Source: Tyto alba (lineage: Eukaryota > Chordata > Aves > Strigiformes > Tytonidae). From it: a DNA stretch of 64,000 nucleotides. The translations under genes and the position numbers were made by a program. Numbering within the stretch: the first letter of the stretch is position 1; each line of letters starts with the position of its first letter. The notes below the pieces were generated by a model. It saw only the letters and a program-made list of their open reading frames with translations, did not search any database and was not told the DNA's origin. The DNA is taken from the NCBI RefSeq assembly GCF_018691265.1, contig NW_024881296.1:5363427-5427426 (forward strand). The letters are read 5' to 3'. Shown here piece after piece: positions 37,644-51,249 of this stretch.

Positions 37644-40238
37644 CCCTAGAGTTCTTCAGTAACTGAATTCAGGACTAAAGCAGCCTAGAAGCCACAGTTT
37701 ACCCTCACTTTAGCAGAGCTGAGGGCGTGCTCAAATCCTCTACACTTCAGCTGATCTACCCATGGGCTTTATACCAGTATAACCAGTTTGCTTTGAGTTA
37801 TTTCCCTTTGTCCCCCTAGAAGAGCATTCTTGTAAGAACAGGGGAGTGGTGGTATCAATCAGAAGTACATTTACATTGGTATAACAGTTTTCATGTCACT
37901 CTGCTTTTAGCATGTTACTATATGGTATCATTAAAGTAGTACCACATATGCATTTATTTAAGCATGTGCTTATACACTTCTCTGGATTCAAAGCATAATG
38001 TGCTATATTAACACACCTCAACAGTCACCTTTGAGTTTTAATTTGCATCACTCACAAATCAAAAGGATGCTTAACAGCCTTGTGTTTTTCTCTAGTGGAA
38101 GTAAGTTTCCAGAGCACACCCCTCATTGTGCAGTCAGCCATGCAAATTCTTAATCCTATAAAGAAGACTGAGGCTGCAATATGCATAGTGGCAGGAAAGG
38201 AGAGAAAGGTCTTTTTATTATAAAAATACTCTATGGTCTCTCCTGTAGCCCCATTGTCCTTCCTTCAGGGCCTTACAAGTACCACTCAGTATTCTGGTTG
38301 CTCTTCTCAAACCTTGGCAAGCAAGTTGCAACTGGTGTGTTCTTTGGTGAACATGGGTTTTTCCTTTTGATCATGGGTCTTAATGTTAGTTTCTAATACT
38401 TAGATCTGATACCAAGCTTACTAATGTTGTAAGTATACAAAATGGTTATTAAAACCTAATTAAATGCTATGTTTAGGGAACAATCCAGTTATACAACTTG
38501 CCACTGAATTTTAGGTATGTAACCATGCCAGTCATTTAAGTTCCTTGTATAGTCAAAGCAAACAGGTTGTGCTTTCAACAAACATCAAAAGGGATCTCTT
38601 AAGAAATTTTCAAGGATACAGTTCAGGAATTAACTGACAACAGTAATCTCTTCTAGGGTCTCTTAGGCTCCAGTCCAGCAGAGAGTGTTTGAGGCAGATA
38701 CTTAACCTTAAACGACAGTGATCAAATTATTCTTAGGCATCAATGTAACACTACACTGAAGTGCAGATTTTTTAAGTGAGATTATGCATGTTTCTTATAG
38801 ACCAGGGTTGCTCCAAACAAATGATTTAGTGGTATAAGTATTATAATGTCAAGTGATACAGTCTGTAAAAAAAACAGGAATAACTCCAGAAGAACAAGTA
38901 GTGACAAGTATAGTAGAGAGTCCTTGAAGACACAGCAAAAGAAGTGCTTAAAGACTCTGCTTAGGAAAAAACTTAACTTTTTTTCTTGAGTTTAAAAGCT
39001 TGTTTATTTTCTCCTCCCCTTTTGAAATCACAGGCAAAGCAACTTACAACGGCTGTCTATATCACTGGTCACAGAAAGCAAAACTTAAAATGTATCTGTC
39101 TCCTTTATTTAGGAAGCATTCAAGCTCCCCCAGTATGCACAACAGTTAGTTCAGCTAGTCTTCAACTGGAAAAGAAAAGCAATAGCCACACCAAAACTGC
39201 TTAAACAAACATAACATTTTGTTTTCTTTATAGGAATTGTCACTTGGTTTCAGCCACATCCTCCTCCCTCTAGAACCAATATCTGAGGGATGGGGGCTCC
39301 AGGGTACACTGTGCAAGCGAGGAGAGAGCCAGACATAGGAGAGCCAGTCCCCACCCCCACCAACAGAGGTGAGGGAGAAGGGAGAATATTCCTTAAATGC
39401 TTGCCGCAGAGAATCGGGCCCATTCTTTGGTGCATTAGCCTCTAACTTCCACAAGTCTCTTCTACTAGGCAGCAGGAGCACAGACATATTCACACCTCAG
39501 TTGCAATAAAATGCTTGCTCAAAACTCTGTGCAGGGGTAGATGACACCCCTGAAGTGCAACCTTCATCCAAACAGAAGGTTGATTAATTGTGGGATAACC
39601 AAACCCATAGATAAGCACCACTCCTATTAGATCGGAAACTCAGATTTTGATGAGCTGCACACTGCATTCCTTCCAGCTTTTTAATGCTAAGCTTGATGTT
39701 GTGGTTCAAATACTGGATCTCCCACACAAGCAAATCTGGAACATCAACTGTAGCAGATGTGGGTGAGCAGCATCATCAGGGGCATCTGGCCATCAATTTA
39801 GTATGTTAGAAGTTGCAGCTGCCATCTTTATGTGACATTATGAATGCAAGAACAGGCAGAGTCTGGCTTTACTTGGCCTTGCCTCTCAACATCAACCAGG
39901 CTTTTTTATCGCAAGAGATGCTGTTAGAGCCTACAGGCTCTTCTTACTACACATGTGCTGTCTAATAAGGATTGACCTCAAGCAAGCCATCTTTCAGCAC
40001 GGGTAATTCAAAAGGCTGTCACCCCCATGAGCTATTTTTACATTTGGTAGGTGAGAACTCAATACTTGGAAGACCTTTACCTTCTCCCACAGGAATGGAT
40101 CTGGGCACATGGGGCAGAGCAAAATTGCAAAAAGCCCGATTTACTAAGCAGCAAAATTTGAATGATGAACACCTGCCCCAGACTACCAGCAATTTTAACA
40201 GGAACAGTGGAAACAGTGTCCAGCAGAGCCCAGTAGAA

Positions 40239-40239
<1 letters not shown>

Positions 40240-40290
<51 letters not shown>
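40240..40290 (+). repeat. A51 homopolymer
   Basis: Fifty-one A in a row on the plus strand, so a U tract in the PGBD5 pre-mRNA. A retroposon tail is possible, but no AATAAA signal, known body or target duplication is visible in the 270 bases to the left. The base after the run is G (GGAAGTTTCATAATGAC). The exact count is sensitive to sequencing error. Confidence 0.85.
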
Positions 40291-40292
<2 letters not shown>

Positions 40293-43097
40293 AAGTTTCA
40301 TAATGACTAAGAACATGATGTTAAAATGTGAAGTATCAGTAGCATCTATATTAAGATGCAAGAGAAATGTTCGTTTTTATAACAGCAAAGTATTCTAGGA
40401 AATGAAATACAATTAGAGAAACTAAATGCTGTAGCAGAGAAGAGCAGGTTAGGAAAAGGTTATAGCACAGATTAAAAGGATTCAGTAGAAATGGAAAGCT
40501 TCAAAGCAAAGTTTTGAACAGCTTTTGCTATACTTGCTTCTTGCTCCTTTTCTGATTAAAGTACTGTGCTGAAACATTCTCCCTTTAGCTGCCCATTTCA
40601 GCTTAAAAAGAAAGAATCCCATCTCCCTTTTATCTTAGCAAAAAGCTGACATTAGAACAATTGATAGTGCACTGCTCAATGTCAAGCCTCTCCAGGTCAA
40701 TTCTCAGACCCCTTTTGAGTCAACCTTTCATGAAAGCCCTGAAGAAAAGGCATGGTTTGTATTTTAACATTTCACTCACTCAACTGCAGTATCTGCCTAT
40801 AAAATGTTATCAAATATTTCTGCTTCAGCATACAATACAAATGGCTGCTTTTAGAAAGAAACTAATGCTCACTTAGTTTCTTTTCACTGATTCAGGGAGT
40901 GCTAGCCAACAGCCAAAAAGAGTGAAAAACTGGTACAATCTCAATATCAGCATTAACAGTGTCAAGTCCATTTCATATTCAGTACCCACCTTGACAGTAC
41001 CAATTCAAAAATATCCATAGCTTAATATTTTATACCCACCATCTGCCCCAGAAAGCAAGTAGGTGCTCCGCTATAATTTGCATTTAAGAGAGCTTAATGT
41101 GGTTTGTATTTACCCCAGTCTAGTGGGACTATAGGATTAGGTATTTCTGGCTATACTCCCTCCCCTCTTAACCAGAAACAGCTGTTCCTTGTACAGAAAG
41201 ATCCAAAATGCTCTTTAACCAAATAAAATGGGGATGAAGGAGAAAGTGAGGCCAGCACAATTTTTAGGACAGAGATTCATAACCTAGGCAAGCTTCAGCT
41301 CTCAGGGCAAGGATTTTGCCTTCAATTTCAAGGCAACTCATGAGGTTCGTAAGAGAGGAAGTTTGATGAGGCTGAGAACAGGACACCAGAAGCTGCAGTA
41401 CCTGTGGCAGAAACAAAGACATAAAAAATCCAAATCTTGAAGTTGAGTATATATTTTTGTTTCTAATCCTCAAGCACTAGGAGCCCCGTAACAAGAATCT
41501 AAGTGAATCCCCGTTCAATAATTAAGAGACTTGGCAACTTTAAACTTGTTATTCTGATCTCATTACTCCTCAAAGACTGAATAAATTTTGGAGGAAAGCC
41601 TAATCAAGGACATCAAGACAAATGCAGAGTATTTGCATCATAGACAGGTCACCTTAGAATCTTTAGTGGGTAAGCTTCTAAAATATTACTTGCAGGGTAG
41701 TTGAATGTGTCTGTTCTGTTTCTAGCTAGGTACTTGTTAATTGGCAGCAACGGGGATAAGTAAGAGTAATAATGTCTCCTCTTTACTCAGATCCTTGACT
41801 AAGAGAGGAGTTTGTCTGGATGAAGGTAGGTGGCTTTGGGGAAATTAGATTGTTTCATTTTTTACTAGGACATGGAACTAGAATCTAGTGTATGATCAAA
41901 ACACTAACGGGCAATGCTGGACTCATCATCCCACTAGATAGTAGCTGGATTTGTCGGCCAAAATAAATCTTATAGACCAATAATGAAAATTTTTTCTCTA
42001 ATTATCTGTTCAGAGACAATTTCTTACTCTGCAAAAAAGTGATGCACAACTGACTTCTAAACCAGTGGTTTTCTAGGTAGCATTAGGCAGGTTTTTAGTT
42101 ATCTTTAGTGGAGATAGTGACATATTAGTACCTTTGAATAAGGAACTATAAGACCTTACTTGGAATCCTGTGCAATTTGCCAACAAAGAGTTGATGCTAA
42201 GCTGGGAAAGACAAAAGAACTACTATTAGAAGTAGGGGTATATTCTTGCAAGGGAAGAAACCTGGTTACCTTTTTTTTTCCCACCTCAGCTAAAAATGAG
42301 AAAGAAACAAATCTCTTAAATATACTTGCGGTAAATATCAGGAAAATAGAAGACCTAAGTGTCCCTTTGCAAGATGAAACAATTGTGCAGTACTCACAAA
42401 GAAATGAAGAAACAACCTTCTGATACCCAGTCCATGAACTGGAGAAACATGGAGTAGACATTCTGTTGTCCTTTCTTCCCAGGATATCTGTTACATGGTC
42501 ATCAGTTATTGCAGGCATCTGGACTATGATTTAGCTGGGGCTGTTCCACACCTGTGCTTATTTTCCTCTATGTATCCATCCTCATGGTCTACAGAGGTTT
42601 GTGCTGGGATTCGGCTGCAAGGAGGCTCTTCATACCTCAGAGTCTTGCGCAAAAGCAAGTACAAACCTTGGCTCCACAGGATGTAGTAACTAAGGGCCTC
42701 CAGAGTATAGCATTGGAATCTCACAAGCACTTGTATAGTGTTGTATCACGCATCCCTGGCATCAGAAGATTAGTGCTTTTAACACACAGAAGAAGGCTCT
42801 GAATTAGTCATTTGAGTAGAGATACAAGATTCATGGCCACACAACTCATTACCATAAAAGTGAGGGTGAAAACTTGTCACGTATGCCTGGGCCACTTTAC
42901 TGGGACAAAGGGAAGGAAGAAATTTCACTTTAACGGATCAGGATGCCTTCTGCGAGCACACAGCTCCTTCCCACAAGCTATACAGCTTTCTCACTGCTCC
43001 CAAAGCTAAAGCAGGAGATGCAGGTAGCAACTCTTTTGCTTAGCACTCCAACATACAACTTGCCACTAAACAGCTTCCCTGGTATTAGCATTTATCT

Positions 43098-43420
43098 TAT
43101 CCAATCTAAAACAGAAAAGAGTGCTGGAAGGGACCTCAGGAAGTCCTTTAGACCAGGCCTCTATCCCCATTCAGCATGCATACTGGATGTCAGTCTATTA
43201 CAACAGGCTAGCGCCACTTGTTCTTAGGTTTCCAGTGACACCTGAAGTTTTCTACAGCACTGCGCTATCTGTTTGAGAGTTTCTATCATGTCTGATTTAA
43301 CTATCCATCAATCCAATTTATACCTGTTATTCCTTATATTCAGTTTTCAGAGCAGATAAGGCAGAAAATTCCCTTTCCTGTAATAGCCCTTACTTAGCCA
43401 TATAGCCTCTTAGCTTAAAA
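43098..43420 (-). mobile_element. Old CR1 remnant
   Basis: GTGCTGGAAGGGACCTCAGGAAGTCCTTTAGACCAG at 43122-43157 matches the 3' part of old amniote CR1 elements (GGAAGGGACCTCAGGAGGTC followed by a TCTAGTCCA-type block). What follows to about 43420 fits only loosely. As in the young copies, the 3' end lies at the left, so the element is on the minus strand. Boundaries are approximate. Confidence 0.6.
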
Positions 43421-44679
43421 ACAGAATATTGAAAGGTAGCACAGTTAGTAGATTTTCTACTTCTCAGTCCTTTCTCTTCACATTTGACTATTTGCTTCTC
43501 ACCTGGTTTGGTGACCCAGACTATCTATCCTAAATGGCAAGCCAGTCTCATCACAAGTCTTGTACACAGTTTAAATACCTCAGGAGGATGTTTGCCTTTT
43601 CACAACAGCATGACACTGAGTCACATTTGTCTGGTGTTCAGCTTCAACCTCCAGTTCCTTTTTCACCCAAACAGTTCTTTCCCTTCCCCTCCATTTTCCA
43701 CTTCTGCTGTTAGTCACTGATGCCTTCACACTAAGCACTTCTCTTGCACCATGTCATTTTTCCCCCCTAGGGCTATTTCAGGATGTCAGGAACCTTGCAA
43801 ATTCTCAGCCTGTCCTCCAGTGTACATGGAATCGCTCCCAACTACATGTTACCTAAAGGTTTAATAAACAAATTCTGTAATTCCATCTCCATTCAGGAAG
43901 GCAGTTTGAAATTCTCATTGTATTAAAAAAAAATTAAGTTCTTCCATCAGAACATTTAAGCTTTTACCAAATCTTTATACAACACATTTTTGAGATACTG
44001 GGCCAGACCTTACCGCATTCAAATGGAGGTAGAAACAGACATTTCCAGCAATGACGACTTTAGTGAGAATACCTGACAGGTACTAGATGGTATTTATTCA
44101 GTCAAATGTTTCTGCATCTGCCTGCTTCTCCTCCCTATATATTTTAATCTCTGCAAGGTTTGTTACAACAGATACAGCGTAATGCAAAGCACCGGGTGCA
44201 ACTCTGAGCTAGCAATGCAGAGATGGTTCCTGCCTCAAGAATTTGCCTCTGATTCAGTATAGAAAACAAGGAGATAAATCTGACAGGGAACACAGCAACT
44301 ATGGTGGGCCTCGACAAGTCTCAGCTCCTAACCATGCACAGCCCCCCCAGGTGCCGAAACCACCACAAGCTGGTACCTTGTTTCATACATGAGAAATAAG
44401 CACCAAAGGTAATTTGAACCAAAAGGAGCTTGTAGGGCACCTATGAAATCGAAAGGTAACAACAAGACAGCGCTACCTCCCAGTTGCTCTGTAGCAGCAG
44501 CCAGACTTTCCATGGCCGAGGAGAGGGCAGGCTACCAACAGCCGGAGCTGTAGGGACAGGGTAGGGAAGCCCAGAGCCACTGGGAAGTCGGCTTGAAGTT
44601 GAGCACTGCCAAATTCCTGCTCAACACTTTTTTTTTTGTGGAAAAAACATTACAGAAAGTCATGGCTTTTGCCTAAGAG

Positions 44680-44930
44680 TCTAAGGAGCTGCTGCTAGCA
44701 CCCCAGGGGCACCTGCTCCCCACAGCCCTGCCTGCTCAGCCACCGGCCCACCCGCAGGCCCACGTCCAGAGCCAGCCTCAGCCTGTCCCCCAGGGAGTTG
44801 CCCGATGCCCAGGGCTGCCCCAGTGCCCTCCGCTGCAATTGTCCCCTCTGGGGCAGTAGGACAGGCTCTGACAGCCCCTGTAGCCCACAGGAACACCCCA
44901 AGCCCCATGGGGCGCAATGACAGGGGGCTG
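44680..44930. other. GC-rich segment of unknown origin with open minus-strand frames
   Basis: About 250 bases are much richer in G and C than the intron around them but contain few CpGs. Two minus-strand frames are open through it. One of 119 codons (45040-44681) includes a hydrophobic start and a Gly/Ala-rich end. The other contains SLGDRLRLALDVGLRVGRWL. No family is recognised. A decayed retrocopy or a local minisatellite-like expansion are both possible. Confidence 0.35.
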
Positions 44931-46238
44931 CTGTAGAGGTTTGACCAGTGCTTTAGTCCACCTCTTACATCAGCTTGAGTGTGAGTCGTTACCCAGTAGT
45001 ACAGAAGCAGATGAAGAAAGGCCTTTTTTGAGAGGGTCATTCCTTATTTATCAAGCACACCCCCATCAAGTAGAAAGAGCAGGATGCTCCAAAACCCATC
45101 ACTCTTTTCCCAATAGGGGAGATTAGTGATATACTTAAAGCTGCTTCCTTTCCTTACCCTTAAAAGTAAGGGCTGAGACTATTTGCAGCAACGTTAGCAC
45201 CATGCAGATAGCTACAGATGACTCAAAGGCACTCTTAAGTTTTAGCGCTTAATTACTTTTAATCTCAAAGCCAATCGCAAGAGGGAATTAACACAGATCT
45301 CTAGTGTAAACCTTCAGACGTATTTTACTTCATCTCAAACCAACCAGTAACCACATAACAGGACAAGTTTGTAAGTAAGGAATAACTATGATGGCCAAGA
45401 AATGATGAAAAGTCATCAGTTTAAGGAGGTCTTCTCATATAGAGATCTCATTCAGGAATACAGTCCAGCAAGCTAGAAGCACTTTGAAAGGCTATGTAAG
45501 AATTTATATCCACATATGCAACATATCCAGCATGACAGATGCAAGAACCTCTTTCATTTTTCAAGATCATCTTGGGAATCCCTCACCCCAAACCAAAGGC
45601 GGTTCATTTTTGCTAGGCCACTGCAGCAAGTGAAGGTTTATGAACCACCACCCTGCCCTCTGGGGAAGGCTGGCCACCTCTTGCCTTGTAGTCCTGTTGA
45701 ACTGTCTTCCCTGTACTGGGGAAGAACAAGTAAAACTAGATCCCCATCCCAAATGCCATAAGCCATATGCTTACATGTTTGGGTTTCAATACATATAACC
45801 TCTTCAAAGTAGTTTTTCTGGGCATGAACTGAGAAGATTACCATTGCCCAAGTCCTGTATAAGCAGGGTGCATCCAGCAGCAGACAGCACCGTGATATCA
45901 ATGGGAATAGCCACATGCCCACAGCTACATGCTGCACACCTCCAAGTGCTACCCACTGGGAAGTTAGCCAGCATCTACCTTTCAAAAAAAAAAAAGCAGA
46001 GATGACTATACGCACTGGATAGTCAGACTTTCCATAACAGTGAATTTTGTAAGTAACTTAAAAAAAGAAAAATACTCTCATTTTTTGCTCCAATTTAATC
46101 TTTCATACACACCCACCTCTCTGCCATATGCAATCAGAAATGAATCACAGTTATAACAGGAACTGCTTTAAGTCTTTTTTCTGCCTTTTCTTCACTAGAA
46201 ATTACACTTCCACTTGTGCCCACTGATGGGCTCACTGC

Positions 46239-46268
46239 ATCTTTTATCTCAGTCCAGAGATAAAAGAT
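46239..46268. repeat. Perfect 12-bp inverted repeat with 6-base loop
   Basis: ATCTTTTATCTC (46239-46250), AGTCCA loop, GAGATAAAAGAT (46257-46268). All 12 positions pair. The arms contain GATAA on either side of the loop, facing each other, so this could also be a paired GATA-type binding site. Located in intron 1. Confidence 0.9.
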
Positions 46269-49200
46269 ACAGATAATCTTCCTGTCCAACACACAGCTAA
46301 TTCCCCCCATCCGTACAGAAATACACAATATTCTTTGCTTCCGTGTCTCCTGTGTATCCCTCTCTGACATGAATTTTGCATTCTTACAGTGTGCCTCATT
46401 GACTACTCTTCAGCTTGCCCAGTTTTCAACTGCACAGCTACAGCTTTGTACTGTTTGCTAAACAGAAGTTGCTTGGTTTTGTTCTTTGTCCTTAATGGCA
46501 AATAGTTTGTCAATACAGGTCATGTGAATCCCTCATGCGGTCCAAGAAAGAATTTAAAGCATGTTTTTTATCATGTGCCATTAATACCAGTTGTCTTCGT
46601 AGAAAAATCAGGAGATAACCCAGGAGTGATTAATACAGAGCCAAAATAAGCTAAGGAGCCTTCCAAGCCAATTTCCCTGCAGTCCCTCAAATCAAGGGAC
46701 TCTGGCTTAGTTTTTAGAAGACCCACTCAGTTATGTGTCTGTTCATTTTCTGATATAACCAGTGACCAATTAACATCTTGTTATTCAAGGAATATAAAGT
46801 GGGAGCTTAGATAAACTCCTAGTAAAGATGCCTTGTCACAAGGAAGTGAGATGTCAAATGCTAGTATTCTCATGAATTTGTCTTAGCCATGCATTCCTTT
46901 TGAGTCCATCTGTTCTGTTTTTTAAAACCTGCCCAATTTTTGGCAGCATTTGAAAGGATGAGGTGTTTGAGGGATTATATTCCACTGACCTCTAGATAAG
47001 ACGTGTAGCTGTATCCATGATTACCTTCCCTTTGGGAAGCACCTTGTATTTCCAAACTGCTAAATCCATCTACTGAAAATTTTGGAAGCTTGAGCACGTG
47101 GGGGAAACAAAACACCTACATGAACAAGCACACCTAAGACAAATTTCCAGCTGCTTATAAGTCTACAGCATCCAGGACAGCCTCCTGTGACCTAGCAGTC
47201 TATACAGAATTAGCAAGTCAACTCCACTATTAGTGTCCTCATAAGAGTCAGCAGAGAGGCTAATTTCCTAACCAGATTGACTTAAAGGTATGCAGACAAG
47301 GAAATTGTTTGCTGTACTGTTTCTGTGATGTTGACAAAAGGACATGAGTAGCTGTAGGAACTAATATACTTCTTTTAAATGACCCCATCGATAGCTGCAA
47401 GGGGAAAAGACTTATGCAGTAACAGATCTAGGAGTAAATATGCTTTTTCCTATGTAAAAGGCTAGACAGTGTCTATGGAGAAGACCTTGATCTGCAGCGC
47501 TTATAGACTTTCATGTCTCAAGTACTGACCAAAACTGGCTCTCCGTATAGAAGCAGAGAAGAACAGTTTTTTCCATGTAGTTTATCAACACTAAGTTATT
47601 CCCCGAATGCATGTTTAATAGCAGAGGTATGGGCAAAAGAAAGAAGAGAACACAGATAGCTTAGTTGCATTAAATTTTAGAAACAGTAGGGTTGTCACGT
47701 TGTGCACTTGATTCACTTCTGCGATGATGGAAGCAGGAAAGTGTGCTCTAAACCCAGTAAAGCCACCTGAAAAGCACATTTAGATTTTGTAAGACGTATA
47801 TTAAGCCTTTGCATAATTCACTCATTTAGGAAAACGTAAAACCTTCAAGTCATCCTATAAAGGCTCTGCAAAGTAGTAGTGTTCATCTTTGTGATATATT
47901 TATCATACCTTCCTAGAAGTGTTGTGATGCTGTTGTAATTTCTACTTAGAAAGGAAGAACATATTATATAGATACACATTTTTTTTTCCAGAATTTTCCA
48001 TGGTTATGCAAGTCAAAAGCATCTAAATTTTCAAATGACTTAAATAAGCAAGAATAAGTCACATCAGCAGCACTTTATCCACTTACAGTCAGAGAATTTG
48101 GCCCAGGTATTTCTGAAGCAGAATCTGCCATAAGCGACTAAGTAGCTTTCATAGCTTTTCCTCCACCTCTGGAATCGAAGTGTTGACCTCAATCTAGTAA
48201 GACTAAAGCTTTCAGATTCTATTCAGGACTTGAACCAAGATCACCACCACTGTTAGATGGTGGCAGGTATACAGCCAACTTTTATGGTGCAGCCTGACCC
48301 AAGAGCTCTTCCTCCAAACTCCCTGCTGCTGGAATGCTGCCTTCCCATTTGCCTGTCCACGCTCTTGGGAAAAGTATGTGCACTGCATCCTGCAAAGACT
48401 TTCCACAACTCTCCGCCCAGTTACAACTATAGCTATTCAAATAACAGGTAAAAGCCTTTTTCCTTTTACTTGTATCACTTTCCTCTCTTTTGATTATTTA
48501 ACTTCCACTGAATTGTTTAGCTCTGCCAAAACTAGAACATAGGTCAAATGAACAACTCCATGCTATAGCGATATATATTGTATCATATGATTCACTGGAG
48601 ACTAACTTGAAGGAACTAAATTCATATTCCTTATTTAACATTCATAAAATAACAACACTACTGAAAAAAATCCAGTCAAGAGTGGAAGTTTTATCAGCTA
48701 ACAGGAAAAGAGACCTAACAATAAGAAGGGCTCTTACAGCTAAGGTCCAATTTTCTGGTCACTGAACTACATGGATATAGGAGGCATTGGACCCTACAAA
48801 GAGAACGCCAGCTACCCCAATTCAGGAACATCAAGCTGCAGCAATACCAGGATATTTGCACCTTCTAAGACTCTCCACAAAGAAAGACCAGAACCAGTAG
48901 TGCCTCTATTACAGAACATTTCCTGGCCAGATTACTGAGCTAACAAGGGAAAGAACCGCTCAAAGCCACCCAGCTATTGAAGGAAGGAAGAGCATACCAA
49001 TTAAGTCTGAGGTGGGAGCGACCAGAAATGAAGGGTTTGCATTGAGTTACTGGCACCTACTAGCTTGTCACTAAAGTGATAATAGCTGCTCACTCGCTCT
49101 CTCCATTTCAATTATGCTTTCCCTATCCTCACAGCAATTTGTTCTCTTATTCTTTCCGCACTTCCACAACTAGCTCTGTCCTACCTTCAGAGAAAGAGAA

Positions 49201-51249
49201 GCCAGAGGAGCCCCAGCTATCCATCCATTCAGAATTAAAGTACTGTTTGGGCAGAGGTCAGACCTTTTCTACAAGCCTATCTGTAGGTTCACTTCCCAAC
49301 AAATCAGTTCTGCTTCTCCTTTACAGCAAGGTTTGAAGAGAACGAGAAGGGAGATGCCAAAACACGCCTAGATCCAACATTTGATCATGGATGCCATCAC
49401 AGTATGGTTGGGATTTTTCTCAGCAACTGAAGAGAATGATTTTGCAGAGTAGCTTAACTGGAAATAACACAAAGTGCCAGCAAGCCATCTGTTCTAACCT
49501 CTGTGTTAAAGTTAACAGCTATTTTGGATTTCCACAGAGGAAGTCAGCTAAAGCTGTTAATATCTGTTGGGTTTTTTTGCCCCCAGGGAGTTGAAGCACC
49601 CTCTGCTTTTATTAAATGGAACAGGAACAACAGGAACCGGAGATCCCTGAAGAAGGGGCAGAAAACAAAAATTAGGGACACAAACAGCACAGTGTTGCAT
49701 TATGATGCTGTCCAGTCACTTCTCTCCTGACACAGGAGTCAATTCAGACCTTTCCCAGTTTGTCAGAACCTGCCACATAGGCAAGGCAGGCATCACCCTG
49801 AACACATGCAGTGACTGACTGCAGACTGAGGACACACTGAACCATCTAACATTGCCAGCAGCCACCAAGCACATCTGGGCCTTTAGTACATTTTTGAGAT
49901 GAAGTATCAGTTAGCCTATCTATGCTCAGGGTTAATTTTAGAGATAGATACAATACTTTAAGACATCAGTTTAATATTGAGGCTGAGGAGGGAAAGGCAA
50001 TATTAAGTAATTTGCTCAAAAAAAAAAGAAAGGGAAGTTACAGTGTTTTCTACTTGTAGTTAAAAAGACCACGAGAGTTTTGAAGTGGCTCTTAATTTTT
50101 TTTCTTGGGAGATTTAGCTTATTCTCATTAAGTAATTTAAACCTTTTCCTCCTCCGCACTTCCTTTTCATGAAGGGGCTGTCTCCCAAACTGAACAGCTT
50201 GACACTAGGTTTGATCCTAGTCTGATTCAAGGATTTATTTCCAGCACTGACGTAGCTGAAGTCGCATGAGACTTCAGTCCACAAGGACATCTGTCTTCTG
50301 GCATCAGATGATGTCACGTACTTGCCACTAGGATTGCTTTCTCGAAATTTTGAACAAAAGGTCGCAGTTGGAAATTTTGGTGCTAACCAAAGATAAAATT
50401 TATCTCAGCCTCAGGAAAACCTCTTCCTTTTAAGCTCAGAAGCTAGAAAGAAAGGATTTTTACAGCCAACACATTGCAACTGACAATACGATTTTGTTAG
50501 TGCTCTGTGTCTGACCCTGCGTTTCTCGCTTGTACATCATTAGTGACAGAAAGATGTGCTGTCACTGCAATGGACAGCTGTCTTCACCTCAGCAGAGACC
50601 TTTTCTTCAGCAGGTATGAATCAGAACTCTTGGGTCAGAACAGCATCCAGTGAAGTGACAGTGGTGCCAGTACAAGCATGCTTAGCATGACTCCAATTAT
50701 GATAAATGCATGGTCTAAAACCAGTCGATCTGCAAACCAGAATTATAAGAGCTTACTTCTATACAATGCAGCAGTTCCATTTAAATAATCAAAATAAAAA
50801 TATCACAGAGGATACACATTTGACACATATTAAATCACAACACTAACTGAACTTCCACCAAACCAAATCACCACACTATGCAGCATCAATCATCATCATC
50901 AACAGAATGAAAGGGCAGCAGGAACCTCTTCTCCATCTATTACTAGGAGGAAATATTCACAGCAATACTCAGCTTCCTCAAGAAACGTATGCATCTATTT
51001 CTGACAACCATAAATCAGACTCCTTTATTTCAAAGGAAATCAGAACTTGTGAATTAGTAGGTCATCAACTTAACTCTTTTTCAAACTAGCATTAAAATGC
51101 TAATCCTAGTTCTATGTTAAAACTGATATTACTATAAGTAATGATATAAAGAAATAATCCAGCAAAGGCAGAGAAAGTAAGTGATAATTGATGCTGAAAT
51201 AGCATCACACCACGAAGCCTATGGTCCAGAACCTGATCTTAGATATGCT

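Noticed and set aside
38800..38830. CAGGGTTGCTCCAAAC, like a hAT terminus
   Set aside because: No matching inverted end or target duplication within a few hundred bases.
42156..42518. Overlapping frames on both strands of 87-120 codons
   Set aside because: Protein content resembles nothing known and both strands are open, which points to chance.
45188..45213. RE1/NRSF-like site (TTAGCACCATG then GATAGC), and a half site near 19880
   Set aside because: The left half fits but the right half is shifted and mismatched; the second site has only one half. Not enough for a call.
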